Positions 1 to 8,964 of a stretch of DNA of 64,000 nt are shown in pieces (within the stretch, counting starts at the first letter, position 1; the number at the start of each line of letters is the position of its first letter). Source of the DNA: Sphingomonas sp. PP-CE-1G-424 (GTDB lineage Bacteria; Pseudomonadota; Alphaproteobacteria; Sphingomonadales; Sphingomonadaceae); contig NZ_SLXW01000003.1 of NCBI RefSeq assembly GCF_004341085.1, positions 806,001 to 870,000 of the forward strand, given 5' to 3'. The position numbers and the translations under genes were made by a program. The notes beneath the pieces were generated by a model. The model made no database searches and was not told where the DNA came from. It saw nothing but the letters and a program-made list of their open reading frames with translations.

Positions 1-1130
1 CCGTAGCCTCCCGAACCGTCGACCAGCTTGACGACGACGTCTTCGAGGTTGTCGAGCACGAACTTGAGTGCCTGCGGTTCGCGGCAGCGCCAGGTCTCGA
101 CGTTGCGCAGCTTGCACTCGCCGCCTGAGTAGAACTTCACGATGTCGGGCATGTAGCTGTAGATCGCCTTGTCGTCGGCGATGCCGTTGCCCGGCGCGTT
201 CATGATCGCGACGTTGCCGGCCGCGTACGCTGCGATCATACCGGGGACGCCGAGCGCGGAGTCGGGACGGAACACGAGCGGATCAAGATAATCATCGTCG
301 ATCCGACGATAGATCACGTCGACCTTCACGCGCCCCGCGATCGTCCGCATCCAGACGATGTCGTCGTCGACCACCAGATCGGCCGCCTCGACAAGTTCGA
401 TACCCATCGAATCCGCGAGGAAACTGTGCTCGTAATAGGCCGAGTTATAGTGGCCGGGGGTCAGCAGCACGCAGGTCGGGTTGGAGCCCGTGCCGTGCGG
501 CGCCACCGACTTCATCGTTTCAAGCAGGAGGTCGGGATAGCTGTCGACCGCGGCGACACGGAACTCGCGGAACAGTTCGGGACAGAGCCGGAGCATCGCC
601 TCGCGGTTCTCCAGCATGTAGCTGACACCGGACGGGGTGCGTGCGTTGTCCTCCAGCACGAAGAAATCATCGGGGCCGGTTCGGACGAGGTCGATCCCGC
701 AGATATGCGCCCATACGCCGTGCGGCGGGCGGATACCGGCAATCTCGGGCCGGAACTGCGCGTTGCCGAGCACGAGGTCTTCGGGGAGGATGCCTTCCTT
801 CAGGATACGACGCTCGCCGTAGATGTCGTCGAGGAACGCGTTGATCGCCTCGACGCGCTGAACCAGCCCCTCGGACAGCCGGGTCCACTCATCGTGCAAG
901 AACACACGCGGGACGATATCGAACGGGATGATACGCTCGGCCGCCTCGTTCTCGCCGTAGACCGCGAAGGTGATGCCAAGCTGCCGGAACGTCGTCTCGG
1001 CGGCTTCCTGCCGGCGTCGCAGCTCGGCGTCGGGCGTATCCTCGATCCACTTGCCGAGAGCCACCAGTTCGGGCCGGGCGTTCGTGTCGCCAGGTGTGCC
1101 CATGATTTCGTCGAACGCTTGTTTCCCCAT
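1..1130 (-). CDS. Circularly permuted ATP-grasp protein (partial)
   Basis: The 3' end is cut by the window edge; 376 codons are visible. The protein resembles the circularly permuted ATP-grasp type 2 family (formerly DUF404/DUF407), usually found with alpha-E and transglutaminase-like partners and thought to ligate peptides or amino acids; the substrate is unknown. Seen in the sequence: an N-terminal segment with MGTPGD, the conserved stretch SYMLENREAM near residue 165, LTPGHYNSAYYEHSFLA near residue 220, and a glycine-rich VKLVDGSGGYG loop at the truncated end that would bind ATP phosphates. The ATG at 1130 follows a GGGGAA stretch by about ten bases and gives the family's usual MGKQAFDEI-like start. 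Family assignment is firm; function is inferred only from family membership. Confidence 0.85.
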   Translation of the reverse strand, partial: MGKQAFDEIMGTPGDTNARPELVALGKWIEDTPDAELRRRQEAAETTFRQLGITFAVYGENEAAERIIPFDIVPRVFLHDEWTRLSEGLVQRVEAINAFLDDIYGERRILKEGILPEDLVLGNAQFRPEIAGIRPPHGVWAHICGIDLVRTGPDDFFVLEDNARTPSGVSYMLENREAMLRLCPELFREFRVAAVDSYPDLLLETMKSVAPHGTGSNPTCVLLTPGHYNSAYYEHSFLADSMGIELVEAADLVVDDDIVWMRTIAGRVKVDVIYRRIDDDYLDPLVFRPDSALGVPGMIAAYAAGNVAIMNAPGNGIADDKAIYSYMPDIVKFYSGGECKLRNVETWRCREPQALKFVLDNLEDVVVKLVDGSGGY

Positions 1131-1224
1131 CGAAACGGTCAATTCCCCATCAAGCGTTGCGGTTCCATGCTGCAACGCATCGCTGCGGCGCACAAGGGTT
1201 GAATGTAGCCTGTCGCCACACCCG

Positions 1225-1310
1225 TCCGTCATCCTGACGAAAGTCAGGATCCAGGGTCATTGACGGTGACACATGGTACTCTGGATCCTGACTTTCGTCA
1301 GGATGACGGG
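1225..1310. repeat. REP-like inverted repeat, GATCCTGACTTTCGTCAGGA type
   Basis: Two copies of a roughly 28-base unit face each other across about 26 bases. Each unit is itself palindromic around CTGACTTTCGTCAG. It lies between two leftward genes, downstream of the DsbD-like gene's stop side and upstream of the ATP-grasp gene. A half copy of the same unit occurs at 59722-59750, so this is a dispersed family and not a local accident. It could act as a transcription terminator or RNA-stabilising hairpin. Confidence 0.8.
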
Positions 1311-1332
1311 ATCGGGGGGGCGTCGGTGCGAC

Positions 1333-3387
1333 TTAGACGCCCAGCCCTTCGAGCAGGCCCGGCGTGAGGACTTGCGGGAGGACGGTGGGTTCGGCTGCGC
1401 CTGGGGCGTAGTACAAATAGAGCGGAACCCCGGCGCGGTTGTGGGCCTGAATGAAGCGGCCCATCACAGGGTCGCCGTCGGTCCAGTCGCCGATCAGAGC
1501 CGCGACCTTGTGCTTGGCGAAGGCGTCGCGGACGCCGGTCGTATCGATCGCTGCCTTCTCGTTGACCTTGCACGTCAGGCACCAGTCGGCGGTGAAGTAG
1601 ACGAACACCGGACGCTTCTCGGCGCGTAGCGAGGCGAGCTTGGCTTCAGTGAACGGTTCGTCGCCCGCGGTCGCTACTTTCGTAGACACCGGCGGCGCGC
1701 GCGAGATCAACACCGCGCTACCAACGAACACGACGAGCAGCAGGACCTGCGCGACGATGCCGAACGACTTGCCCTTGCGCTGGCGGGAGCCACCGATCCA
1801 CAGCACCGCGCCGACTGCCAGCACCGCGACCAGCGCGAGCGTCAGCGTATCCACGCCGGTCTGTCGCCCAAGCACCCAGCCGAGCGCGATCGCGGTCAGG
1901 AACATCGGCACCGACAGGATGTGGCGGAACGTCTCCATCCACGCACCGGGCTTTGGCAGCCAGCGCCGCCACGATGGGATGAACCCGATTGCAAGGAACG
2001 GGAGCGACAGCCCGATCCCGAGCCCGCCGAACACGGCGAGCGCCGCCGGCCACGGCAGTACCAAGGCCGCGCCGAGCGCAGCGCCCATGAACGGCCCAGT
2101 GCACGGCGTCGCGATGAACGCCGCCAGCGCGCCGGTCGCGAACGCCCCGCTTGCGCCACTCTCACCGGCAAAGCGTGGGGTCGGGACCTCGAACAGCCCG
2201 GCGAGGTTGAACCCGATCGCGGTGCTCAGCAGCAGCAGCGCGACGATCGCGCCGGGATGCTGCAACTGGAACGCCCAGCCGACCGCGGATCCGCCTGCGC
2301 GCAAGGCCAGGATCGCGCCGCCGAGACCGAGGCATACTAGCACGACGCCCGCAGTGTAAGCCAACGCCTCGCCCCGCGCGTCCTTCTCGCTCGCGCCGCC
2401 GCGGGCGAGGCTGAGCGCCTTTAGGCTGAGGATCGGGAACACGCACGGCATGATGTTGAGGATCAGGCCGCCGAGCACTGCGCCCGCGAATGCGATCAGA
2501 GCCGTAAGCCAGAGACTCTCGCCGTTCGTGCTGGTCGCGCCGCCGCCAGCCGCTTCGGCCACCGCACCGGGCGTCGCTTTGACGCCGAGCCCCTGCCCGT
2601 CGCCTATCCGGAGCACGCCCTCGATCGGTCCGCCAACCTTGGCGTTCGCCGCGACCTTGGTGCTGATCGTCAGCCGGTCGCCGTCCCGCGTGACCGTCTG
2701 CGCCGCGCCGTTCTCGATCGCGCCGGTGGTGACCGGGAAGAAATACGCCTTGTCGATCTTCGCGCCCGCCGGGAACGGCACCGCGATCCGCATCGTCCCG
2801 TTGCTCGCCGCGTAGGTCGCACCGGCATCGAGCGGCTTGGGGATCGCCTGCCGCCAGCCCGCGAACGCGGCGGCCTGCGATGGCGCGCCGTCGCCGATCG
2901 TGAGATCGAGCGACAGCGCCTTCTCCTCGGGCACACAGATCGTCGCCGAGCAGACGAGGTAGCTCGTCTTCAACCGGATCGGGAATTTGGTTCCCGCCGC
3001 CAGCCCCGCCGGAACCTGGATCGTCACGAGCGGCGCATACGGCGCCTCGTAGACATAGTTCATCAGCCCCGCGATCAGCAGCGTCGTCGGCACCGGCCAT
3101 TCGGGCTCGCCCGCCTTCGCGCCCGTCGGCAAGGTCCAGTCGAACGTCGCTGGAAAACCAGCATCGCCGGGGTTGCGCCAATAGCCGTGCCAGCCGGTTT
3201 CGGGCGTCGTCGCGAGCGCAATCGTCAGCGGCGCGCCGGCCTTCGGGTGATCGCTTTCGGCGACCAGCTTCATCATCAGATGCTGGCTGGAGCCGTTCAG
3301 CGATTCCGCAAGCGCGGGCGCACTCGCCAGCCCGCAGACGGCCAGCAAGACCGTCATCACGGCGCAACGTAATCCGCGCATGGCCAT
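1333..3387 (-). CDS. dsbD: Protein-disulfide reductase, DsbD/ScsB family
   Basis: Predicted to carry electrons from cytoplasmic thioredoxin across the inner membrane to periplasmic thiol proteins. The 684-residue product has a signal peptide ending near APALAES, a periplasmic N-terminal domain to about residue 270 with a Cys pair (VCSATICVPEE), a DsbD-type membrane core of about eight helices (MPCVFPILSLKAL and TPCTGPFMGAAL carry the core cysteines), and a C-terminal thioredoxin-like domain with C603-L-T-C606 in YFTADWCLTCKVNE. That C-terminal motif resembles ScsB more than E. coli DsbD. An open frame continues far upstream, but only the starts at 3402, 3387 or 3381 place the signal peptide correctly. 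The ATG at 3381 has AAGGA at good spacing, so the true start could be two codons inside the one given. Confidence 0.9.
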   Translation of the reverse strand: MAMRGLRCAVMTVLLAVCGLASAPALAESLNGSSQHLMMKLVAESDHPKAGAPLTIALATTPETGWHGYWRNPGDAGFPATFDWTLPTGAKAGEPEWPVPTTLLIAGLMNYVYEAPYAPLVTIQVPAGLAAGTKFPIRLKTSYLVCSATICVPEEKALSLDLTIGDGAPSQAAAFAGWRQAIPKPLDAGATYAASNGTMRIAVPFPAGAKIDKAYFFPVTTGAIENGAAQTVTRDGDRLTISTKVAANAKVGGPIEGVLRIGDGQGLGVKATPGAVAEAAGGGATSTNGESLWLTALIAFAGAVLGGLILNIMPCVFPILSLKALSLARGGASEKDARGEALAYTAGVVLVCLGLGGAILALRAGGSAVGWAFQLQHPGAIVALLLLSTAIGFNLAGLFEVPTPRFAGESGASGAFATGALAAFIATPCTGPFMGAALGAALVLPWPAALAVFGGLGIGLSLPFLAIGFIPSWRRWLPKPGAWMETFRHILSVPMFLTAIALGWVLGRQTGVDTLTLALVAVLAVGAVLWIGGSRQRKGKSFGIVAQVLLLVVFVGSAVLISRAPPVSTKVATAGDEPFTEAKLASLRAEKRPVFVYFTADWCLTCKVNEKAAIDTTGVRDAFAKHKVAALIGDWTDGDPVMGRFIQAHNRAGVPLYLYYAPGAAEPTVLPQVLTPGLLEGLGV

Positions 3388-3489
3388 CCTTGTTTCGTTC
3401 ATCGCGCAAAGCCATAGCGGTGACGATCTCGTATTGCACTTCAAAGCGACGGCCCAGTTTGATGGTCGTCGCTGGCTAAAGGACTGTTC

Positions 3490-5118
3490 GTGAAAGCACT
3501 TATCGCCGCGCTCCTGCTGACTTCGGCCGCTTCGGTCTCCGCCCAGACGGCGCCGCCTCCTGCGGCGACTCCGGCCGCGCCGCCAAAGCTGATCGTCGCG
3601 ATCTCGGTCGACCAGTTCGCCGCCGACCTGTTCCAGCAATATCGCAACCATTACACCGGCGGTTTCACCCGGCTGCTTAACGGCGCGGTGTTCCCGAGCG
3701 GGTATCAGAGCCATGCCGCGACCGAGACGTGCCCCGGCCACTCGACGATCCTGACGGGCATGCGGCCCGCGCATACCGGGATCATCGCCAACAACTGGAT
3801 CGACCAGCGCGCCGGGCGACCCGACAAGATCGTGTATTGCTCGGAGGACGAGCGCGTCACTGGCAGCACGCACGACAGCTACACCGTGTCCGACATGCAT
3901 CTGAAGGTGCCGACGCTCGGCGAGATGATGAAGGCGCGCGATCCGCGAACGCGCTCGGTGTCGGTCGCGGGCAAGGATCGCGCGGCGGTGATGATGGGCG
4001 GCCACAAGGTCGACGAACTCTGGTGGTGGGACGGCAAGACCTATGTCTCCTATGCCGGTCGCGCGGTGCCGCCGGCGGTGCAGCGGACGCGCGACGCGGT
4101 CGCCGCGCTGATCGCCAAGCCGCAGGCGGCGCTCCCCCTGCCCGGCTATTGCGCAGGTGTGAACCATCCGATCGTGATCGCCGGCAAGACCTATGGCCAG
4201 GGCCGCTTCGAGCGCGAGGCCGGCGACGCCAAGGGCTTCCGCGTGTCGCCCGCCTCCGACGCCGCGGTGTTCGCGATGGCGGCGGCGCTGGTGCAGGACA
4301 TGAAGCTCGGCAAGGGTCCGCAGACCGACATCATCGATATCGGCGCGTCGGCGACCGACTATATCGGCCACACCTACGGTACGCAGGGCACCGAGATGTG
4401 CATCCAGATGGCGCAACTCGACAAGACGCTCGGCGATTTCTTTGCGGTGATGGACGAGACCGGGGTCGATTACGAGGTCGTGCTGACCGCGGATCACGGC
4501 GCGCACGATGCGACCGAGCGCCAGCAGCAGCGCGCGATGCCGATGGAGGCGCACATGGACGAAAACGTGCTGGCCAAGCAGGTCGGCACCGCCATCGCCA
4601 AGGACATGGGGCTGCCGGGGAGCGTGCTGCTTGGCACCGAGGGTGACGTCTATATCGACGATACGCTGCCGGAGAAGACGCGCGCGAAGGTGCTCGCCGA
4701 GGCGCTGCGCCGGTATCGCGCGCTTCCACAGATTGCGGGGGCGTACTCCGCCGCCGAGATCATGGCGACGCCGATGGCGAAGACTCCGCCCGAGACCTGG
4801 ACGCTGATCGAACGGGCGCGCGCGTCGTTCTATCCGGAACGGTCGGGGCAGCTGGTGGTGCTGCTCAAGCCGCGCGTGACGACGATCGTGTCACCCGCTG
4901 GCGGCTATGTCGAGACGCATGGTTCACCCTGGGACTATGACCGTCGCGTGCCGATCCTGTTCTGGCGCAAGGGGATGACCGGGTTCGAACAGCCGCTGTC
5001 GGTGGAGACGGTGGATATCGTGCCGACGCTGGCGGCGACGATCGGGTTGCCGGTGTCGGGGCTGGATGGGCGTTGCCTGGATCTCGATCCGGGCGCGGCG
5101 AGCACTTGCTCTAACTGA
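3490..5118 (+). CDS. phoK: PhoK-like alkaline phosphatase
   Basis: A secreted phosphomonoesterase of the type I phosphodiesterase/nucleotide pyrophosphatase fold, like the Sphingomonas PhoK enzyme. It has 542 residues; a signal peptide ends at about ASVSAQ, followed by an Ala/Pro linker. D41 (AISVDQ) is a likely zinc ligand and T80 in TETCPGHST is the probable nucleophile. Later metal-binding motifs include TADHGAHDA and ETHGSPWDYDRRVP. The GTG start at 3490 has AAGGA six bases upstream. It is divergent from the DsbD-like gene across about 100 bases. The name rests on recalled family motifs; phosphate regulation is expected for such enzymes, but I did not recognise a clear Pho box. Confidence 0.88.
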   Translation: MKALIAALLLTSAASVSAQTAPPPAATPAAPPKLIVAISVDQFAADLFQQYRNHYTGGFTRLLNGAVFPSGYQSHAATETCPGHSTILTGMRPAHTGIIANNWIDQRAGRPDKIVYCSEDERVTGSTHDSYTVSDMHLKVPTLGEMMKARDPRTRSVSVAGKDRAAVMMGGHKVDELWWWDGKTYVSYAGRAVPPAVQRTRDAVAALIAKPQAALPLPGYCAGVNHPIVIAGKTYGQGRFEREAGDAKGFRVSPASDAAVFAMAAALVQDMKLGKGPQTDIIDIGASATDYIGHTYGTQGTEMCIQMAQLDKTLGDFFAVMDETGVDYEVVLTADHGAHDATERQQQRAMPMEAHMDENVLAKQVGTAIAKDMGLPGSVLLGTEGDVYIDDTLPEKTRAKVLAEALRRYRALPQIAGAYSAAEIMATPMAKTPPETWTLIERARASFYPERSGQLVVLLKPRVTTIVSPAGGYVETHGSPWDYDRRVPILFWRKGMTGFEQPLSVETVDIVPTLAATIGLPVSGLDGRCLDLDPGAASTCSN

Positions 5119-5135
5119 GCGCGGAGCCCGGGTAA

Positions 5136-5200
5136 AAGCGTGTTCTCCCGCGAAGGCGGGAGTCCAGTCTGGGCTCCCGCCTTCGCGGGAGAACACGCTT
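5136..5200. repeat. REP-like palindrome, CCCGCCTTCGCGGG type
   Basis: A near-perfect 65-base inverted repeat whose arms read AAGCGTGTTCTCCCGCGAAG and its complement, around a short GTCCAGTCTGGGC centre. It sits between the convergent ends of the phosphatase and the beta-helix gene, where a bidirectional terminator would be expected. Related copies occur at 11681-11704, 27678-27732, 56201-56255 and 57333-57411, three of them within coding frames. Confidence 0.85.
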
Positions 5201-5249
5201 CTGGGTTGGAGCAGTGGTGACGCACCCAGCACGCCACCCCCGCCGCTCG

Positions 5250-6182
5250 TCACCGGGTCTCGAACGCCCGGAGCCCCGCACCCAACCGGTTCGCGCCGAT
5301 CGCGAGCTTGTCGTGGCTGAAGTCGATCAGGAACGCCGGGTTGGTGGTGTCGCCGGGCGAGAGGCGCGCGTCGTTGTTCTCGACGCGCAGGCCGGTCGAC
5401 GGATAGGTCCGCGCCTCCGCCGCGACGACGATCATGCCGGAATGGTTTTCTTTGTCCTTTCCCTGCACGAAGGTGTTGCGCGCGATCAGGCCGGTTGCGC
5501 CTTCGGGGAGATCGATCATGTAATTGGTCTTGTGCCCCGCCGTATCGTCGAAGCTGTTGTCGGTGATCGTGACCGTGGGGCTACGCAGCTTGACGTAATG
5601 CCCGCCGTTACCGCGCTCGAACCGCGAATTGGTGACGGAGATGCTGCCCTTGTTGTCGAGATAGATCGAGTGCGCACAGCTTGGCGACTGGTCGCACTGG
5701 CCAAGCCCCGAGAAGGTCGACCGATCGATCGTGATCCGCTGGTTGGTCGGCTGGCCGCCCAGAATCCCCTCCTGGCTGTTGAGGAACATGGAGTTCGTGA
5801 CGGTGAGGTCGCCCGACTCTGTGCGGATGCCGGCGCCGTTGCCGTCGGACACGCGGTAGCCGCGGAAGACGAGGCCATCAACCACCGACCCGTTGCCGCG
5901 CAGCACCAGCGCCGCCTTGTCCTCGCAGGCGACGCTGTCGAAGATCGCCTTGCCGGGCTGAACCGCCTTGAAGGTAATGTGGCCACCCTGCTGGATCGCG
6001 CACTGCCGATAGGTGCCGGGGGCGATCAGGATCGTCGCGGTCCCCATCCGGATCGACGTCACCGCCTCCTGGAGCGTCGCGAACCCCTGCCCGTTGACGG
6101 TGAACGGCGCGGTGCCCTGAGCAAAGGCGGGCGCCCCGGCCGGCGCCGCCAGCAACGCCAGCGCAAACAACGATCGTCTCAT
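5250..6182 (-). CDS. Secreted right-handed beta-helix repeat protein
   Basis: A 310-residue exported protein with a signal peptide (RRSLFALALLAAPAGAPAFA). The body consists of short beta-strand coils typical of parallel beta-helix proteins, with recurrent Asn-rich turns such as NSMFLNSQEG, NSRFERGNGG and DNSFDDTAG. Such proteins often act on or bind polysaccharides, but no catalytic motif can be named. The ATG at 6182 has AAGGA seven bases upstream and starts directly at the signal peptide; a longer open frame upstream is ignored. It converges with the phosphatase and is divergent from the antiporter gene. No specific substrate can be claimed. Confidence 0.82.
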   Translation of the reverse strand: MRRSLFALALLAAPAGAPAFAQGTAPFTVNGQGFATLQEAVTSIRMGTATILIAPGTYRQCAIQQGGHITFKAVQPGKAIFDSVACEDKAALVLRGNGSVVDGLVFRGYRVSDGNGAGIRTESGDLTVTNSMFLNSQEGILGGQPTNQRITIDRSTFSGLGQCDQSPSCAHSIYLDNKGSISVTNSRFERGNGGHYVKLRSPTVTITDNSFDDTAGHKTNYMIDLPEGATGLIARNTFVQGKDKENHSGMIVVAAEARTYPSTGLRVENNDARLSPGDTTNPAFLIDFSHDKLAIGANRLGAGLRAFETR

Positions 6183-6409
6183 GGGAAATCCTTTCGCGCG
6201 TACCGGGCCCGCCCGGCGCACGGCACCGACGGTAACGCACGGCGTATCAGGTCGCACCGCTCCATGTCAGCCGGTTTGCGTGTCCCGCAATGGCGCAGGC
6301 ACGGCGTGGTCGACCGCGACCATCAGCCGATTGCCGCCGCACCAACGCGCGGATAGTGTACGCCCGAAACGAAGCCGGCGGGGGGAACCGATCGGCGCGG
6401 GGGATCCAC

Positions 6410-7618
6410 ATGCACGCCATGACGCCGACGGAGGTTTTCCTCCTCGCGACACTTATCATCTTCACCGTGCCGTATCTGGTGTGGCGGCTTGGGCGGACCG
6501 ATTACTGGGCGCCGCTGGTGGTGGTGCAGATCTTCGGCGGGATCCTGCTGGGGCCGGGTGTGCTGGGCGCGGCATATCCCGACTATTATGCGACGGTCTT
6601 CACGCCCGCGACGCTGGGCTCGCTCAACGGCATCGCGTGGTGGGCGGTGATGATGTTCGTGTGGGTCGCCGGCATCGAACTCGACCTCGGCGAGGCCTGG
6701 AAGCGGCGCGGCGAAACCGGCGTCACCGCAGGGCTTGCGCTCGCGGTGCCGCTGATCACGGGCAGCATCGCCGCGGTGCTGATGCTGCGCTATCCGGGCT
6801 GGCGGGGGCCGGACGGCGCGACGTGGCAGGTGGTGCTCGGCATCGGCATGGCATGCGCGGTCACCGCGCTGCCGATCCTCGTGCTGTTCCTCGAAAAGCT
6901 CGATGTGCTGCGTCAGCCGATCGGCCAACGGATCCTGCGCTATGCCAGCCTCGACGACATCGCGATCTGGGGCGTGCTCGCGCTGATCCTACTCGATTGG
7001 GAGCGCGTCGGCCGGCAGGGCGGCTTCCTGGTCGGGTTCGCGATCGCCACGTGTGTCGTGCGCAAGCTGATGGCGCGGATCGAGGAGCACGATCGCTGGT
7101 ATGTCAGCCTGATCTGGCTCGCCGGCTGCGGGTTCGCGGCGGACTGGGCGGGGCTGCACTTCATGGTCGGCGCGTTCCTGTCGGGCGCGGTGCTCGATTC
7201 TAAATGGTTCACGACAGCGAAGATGGACCAGTTCCGCCACTTCGTGCTGCTCGCGGTGATGCCGGTGTTCTTCCTGTCGACCGGGTTGAAGACGCAGTGG
7301 GCGGTCGGCGGTTACGCGGTGTTCGGGGCGGCGGCGTTGCTGCTGGTCGCGTCGGTCGGCGGCAAGCTGGCCGGCGTTCACGCCGCCGGGCGGATCCTGA
7401 AATGGCGGCCGGGCGAGGCGTCGGCGATCGGCTGGCTGCTTCAGACCAAGGCGCTGATCATGATCATCTTCGTCAACATCCTGCTGGATAAGAAGATCAT
7501 AACGAATGAGACGTTCACGGCACTACTGCTGATGGCGCTGGCGAGCACGATGCTGACGGTGCCGATCGTTGCGCCGAAGTTGAAGAAGCTGGCGGGGTTG
7601 GTGGGGAAGAGCGCCTGA
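6410..7618 (+). CDS. Cation:proton antiporter, CPA2 family
   Basis: An integral membrane exchanger of about 402 residues with some 12 hydrophobic segments, matching the sodium/hydrogen exchanger (KefB/NapA-like) membrane domain without a C-terminal TrkA-N domain. Features seen are AGIELDLGEAWKRRGE, a conserved acidic membrane segment SLDDIAIWGVLAL and FMVGAFLSGAVLDS. The ATG at 6410 is preceded by GGGGGA at six-base spacing; upstream codons in the same frame look non-coding (Arg-rich). The transported ion (Na+ or K+) cannot be decided from sequence. The gene is monocistronic, followed by a large inverted repeat before convergent pspF. Confidence 0.88.
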   Translation: MHAMTPTEVFLLATLIIFTVPYLVWRLGRTDYWAPLVVVQIFGGILLGPGVLGAAYPDYYATVFTPATLGSLNGIAWWAVMMFVWVAGIELDLGEAWKRRGETGVTAGLALAVPLITGSIAAVLMLRYPGWRGPDGATWQVVLGIGMACAVTALPILVLFLEKLDVLRQPIGQRILRYASLDDIAIWGVLALILLDWERVGRQGGFLVGFAIATCVVRKLMARIEEHDRWYVSLIWLAGCGFAADWAGLHFMVGAFLSGAVLDSKWFTTAKMDQFRHFVLLAVMPVFFLSTGLKTQWAVGGYAVFGAAALLLVASVGGKLAGVHAAGRILKWRPGEASAIGWLLQTKALIMIIFVNILLDKKIITNETFTALLLMALASTMLTVPIVAPKLKKLAGLVGKSA

Positions 7619-7638
7619 GGGTGACTGCCCCTTCTGCG

Positions 7639-7747
7639 CCCCTCCCTGGAAGGGAGGGGTTGGGGGTGGGTCGGCCAGCTTGTGCCGCGGTCGTTTCACG
7701 ATACGGAAGCCTACCCACCCCCCGCCCCTCCCTTCCAGGGAGGGGGG
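7639..7747. repeat. Large inverted repeat, CCCCTCCCTGGAAGGGAGGGG type
   Basis: About 109 bases. Both ends carry the small palindrome CCCCTCCCTGGAAGGGAGGG or its complement, flanking complementary GGGTGGGT / ACCCACCC arms and an unpaired centre. It lies between convergent antiporter and pspF genes and may terminate both. Close relatives lie at 25095-25199 and, inside a coding frame, at 46126-46237; more distant elements of the same architecture are at 39043-39155 and 40249-40372. Confidence 0.85.
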
Positions 7748-7754
7748 AAGTAGG

Positions 7755-8792
7755 TCAACCGCCCGCGTTGAGAAGGTCGTGACGTTTCAGGGCGTGGCGG
7801 AGTTGGTCGTAGCTCAGGCCTAGCGCCTCGGCGGTGGCGCGTTGGTTGAAGCGATGTTCCGACAGGGCGCGCGAGAGGAGATCGCGTTCGAAGCGGGATA
7901 CGCGGGACTTGAAATCCGAGGGGCCTTCTTCGCACGCGACGACCGGGTCCTCGCCGTCATCCGGTTCGGCTGCGCGCGGAGCCACAACCATGGGCTTAGG
8001 CGCGGTCGAGGCACCAGGCCGGTGTGGCGACTGGAACGGGTCGATCTCGATCGCGTCGATCGGCCCCGCCTGTTCCCAGCGATACACCGCGCGCTCGACG
8101 ACGTTGCGAAGTTCGCGGACGTTGCCGGGCCAGCGGTATGCGATCAGTGCGTCCATAGCCGCCGGGCCGAAGCCTTCCCAGCGTTCGCGCCCAAGCTCAG
8201 ACGCCATGCGCCGGCCGAAATGCTCTGCCAGCACCACCACGTCCCCAGTTCGTGCGCGTAGAGGCGGCAGAGTCACCACCTCGAACGACAAGCGGTCGAG
8301 CAAATCGGCGCGGAACTCATGTCGGTCAACCTTGTCGGGGAGATGTTCGTTGGTCGCGGCCACGATCCGCACGTCGACGCGCATCGGCCGCGACGAGCCG
8401 ATCCGGGTGATCTCGCCATATTCGACCGCGCGCAACAGTCGGTCCTGCGCCGCCATCGACAGCGTGCCGAGTTCGTCTAGGAACAACGTGCCCCCATCGG
8501 CCTCCTCGAACCGCCCGACCCGCGCCTTGGTCGCACCGGTGAAAGCCCCGGCTTCATGCCCAAACAATTCCGCCTCGATCAACGTCTCGGGCAGCGCCGC
8601 GCAGTTCATGATCACCAGCGGCTGATCCCACCGCGGCGACAGGCGGTGGAGGCGTTCAGCGACCAGTTCCTTGCCCGTCCCGCGCTCGCCGATCACCAGC
8701 ACCGGACGGTCCAGCGCCGCCGCGCGCGATGCGCGTTCGAGCGCCGCCATGAACGTGCCGGACTCGCCGATGACCTGGGTTGTTCGCTCCAT
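7755..8792 (-). CDS. pspF: Sigma-54 activator of the phage-shock operon, PspF
   Basis: A bacterial enhancer-binding protein of 345 residues that drives sigma-54 transcription of psp genes and is normally held inactive by PspA. It has no N-terminal sensory domain, as in E. coli PspF. Seen: Walker A IGERGTGKE, the sigma-54-contacting GAFTGA loop in HEAGAFTGATK, Walker B GTLFLDELG, the sensor region RWPGNVRELRNVVERAVYR, and a C-terminal Fis-type helix-turn-helix (QRATAEALGLSYDQLRHALK). The ATG at 8792 matches the family N terminus (TTQVIGESGTF); there is no clear ribosome site. It is divergent from the psp operon, with the sigma-54 promoter between them. Confidence 0.95.
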   Translation of the reverse strand: MERTTQVIGESGTFMAALERASRAAALDRPVLVIGERGTGKELVAERLHRLSPRWDQPLVIMNCAALPETLIEAELFGHEAGAFTGATKARVGRFEEADGGTLFLDELGTLSMAAQDRLLRAVEYGEITRIGSSRPMRVDVRIVAATNEHLPDKVDRHEFRADLLDRLSFEVVTLPPLRARTGDVVVLAEHFGRRMASELGRERWEGFGPAAMDALIAYRWPGNVRELRNVVERAVYRWEQAGPIDAIEIDPFQSPHRPGASTAPKPMVVAPRAAEPDDGEDPVVACEEGPSDFKSRVSRFERDLLSRALSEHRFNQRATAEALGLSYDQLRHALKRHDLLNAGG

Positions 8793-8891
8793 GGCGAAGA
8801 TGTGGCGCGAATTCCCAACTCTTGGCAAGCTTGCGGTAGCACGCCCACCGTCGAAATCGTGCAAACCCCTGCAAACCCGCCATTTTCAAAA

Positions 8892-8909
8892 CTGGCACGA
8901 GAGATGCAA
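8892..8909 (+). promoter_or_regulatory. Sigma-54 (-24/-12) promoter of psp operon
   Basis: The sequence CTGGCACGAGAGATGCAA matches the sigma-54 consensus TGGCACG-N4-TTGC except for the first T of TTGC. The invariant GG and GC dinucleotides are ten bases apart, as required. It faces rightward about 55 bases upstream of the first psp gene and next to divergent pspF, whose product activates this promoter class. Transcription should start near 8919. PspF sites should lie upstream, between about 8795 and 8885, but I could not define them. Confidence 0.8.
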
Positions 8910-8964
8910 TGCTTCAGGCAACCCGCCGAATAGCGGAACCAACCAGCCTTAAAGGGGACCCACC

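Noticed and set aside
3388..4554. Open frame that would extend the DsbD-like protein upstream to over 1000 residues
   Set aside because: It runs antisense through the phosphatase gene, is Arg/His-rich and lies before a clear signal peptide; the real start is near 3387.
5214..6356. 380-codon rightward frame across the beta-helix gene
   Set aside because: It overlaps a gene with a signal peptide and ribosome site on the other strand and resembles random GC-rich translation.
8822..8836. TTGGCAAGCTTGCGG as a second sigma-54 promoter between pspF and psp genes
   Set aside because: The distance between GG and GC is too short for sigma-54; the site at 8892-8909 has correct spacing.
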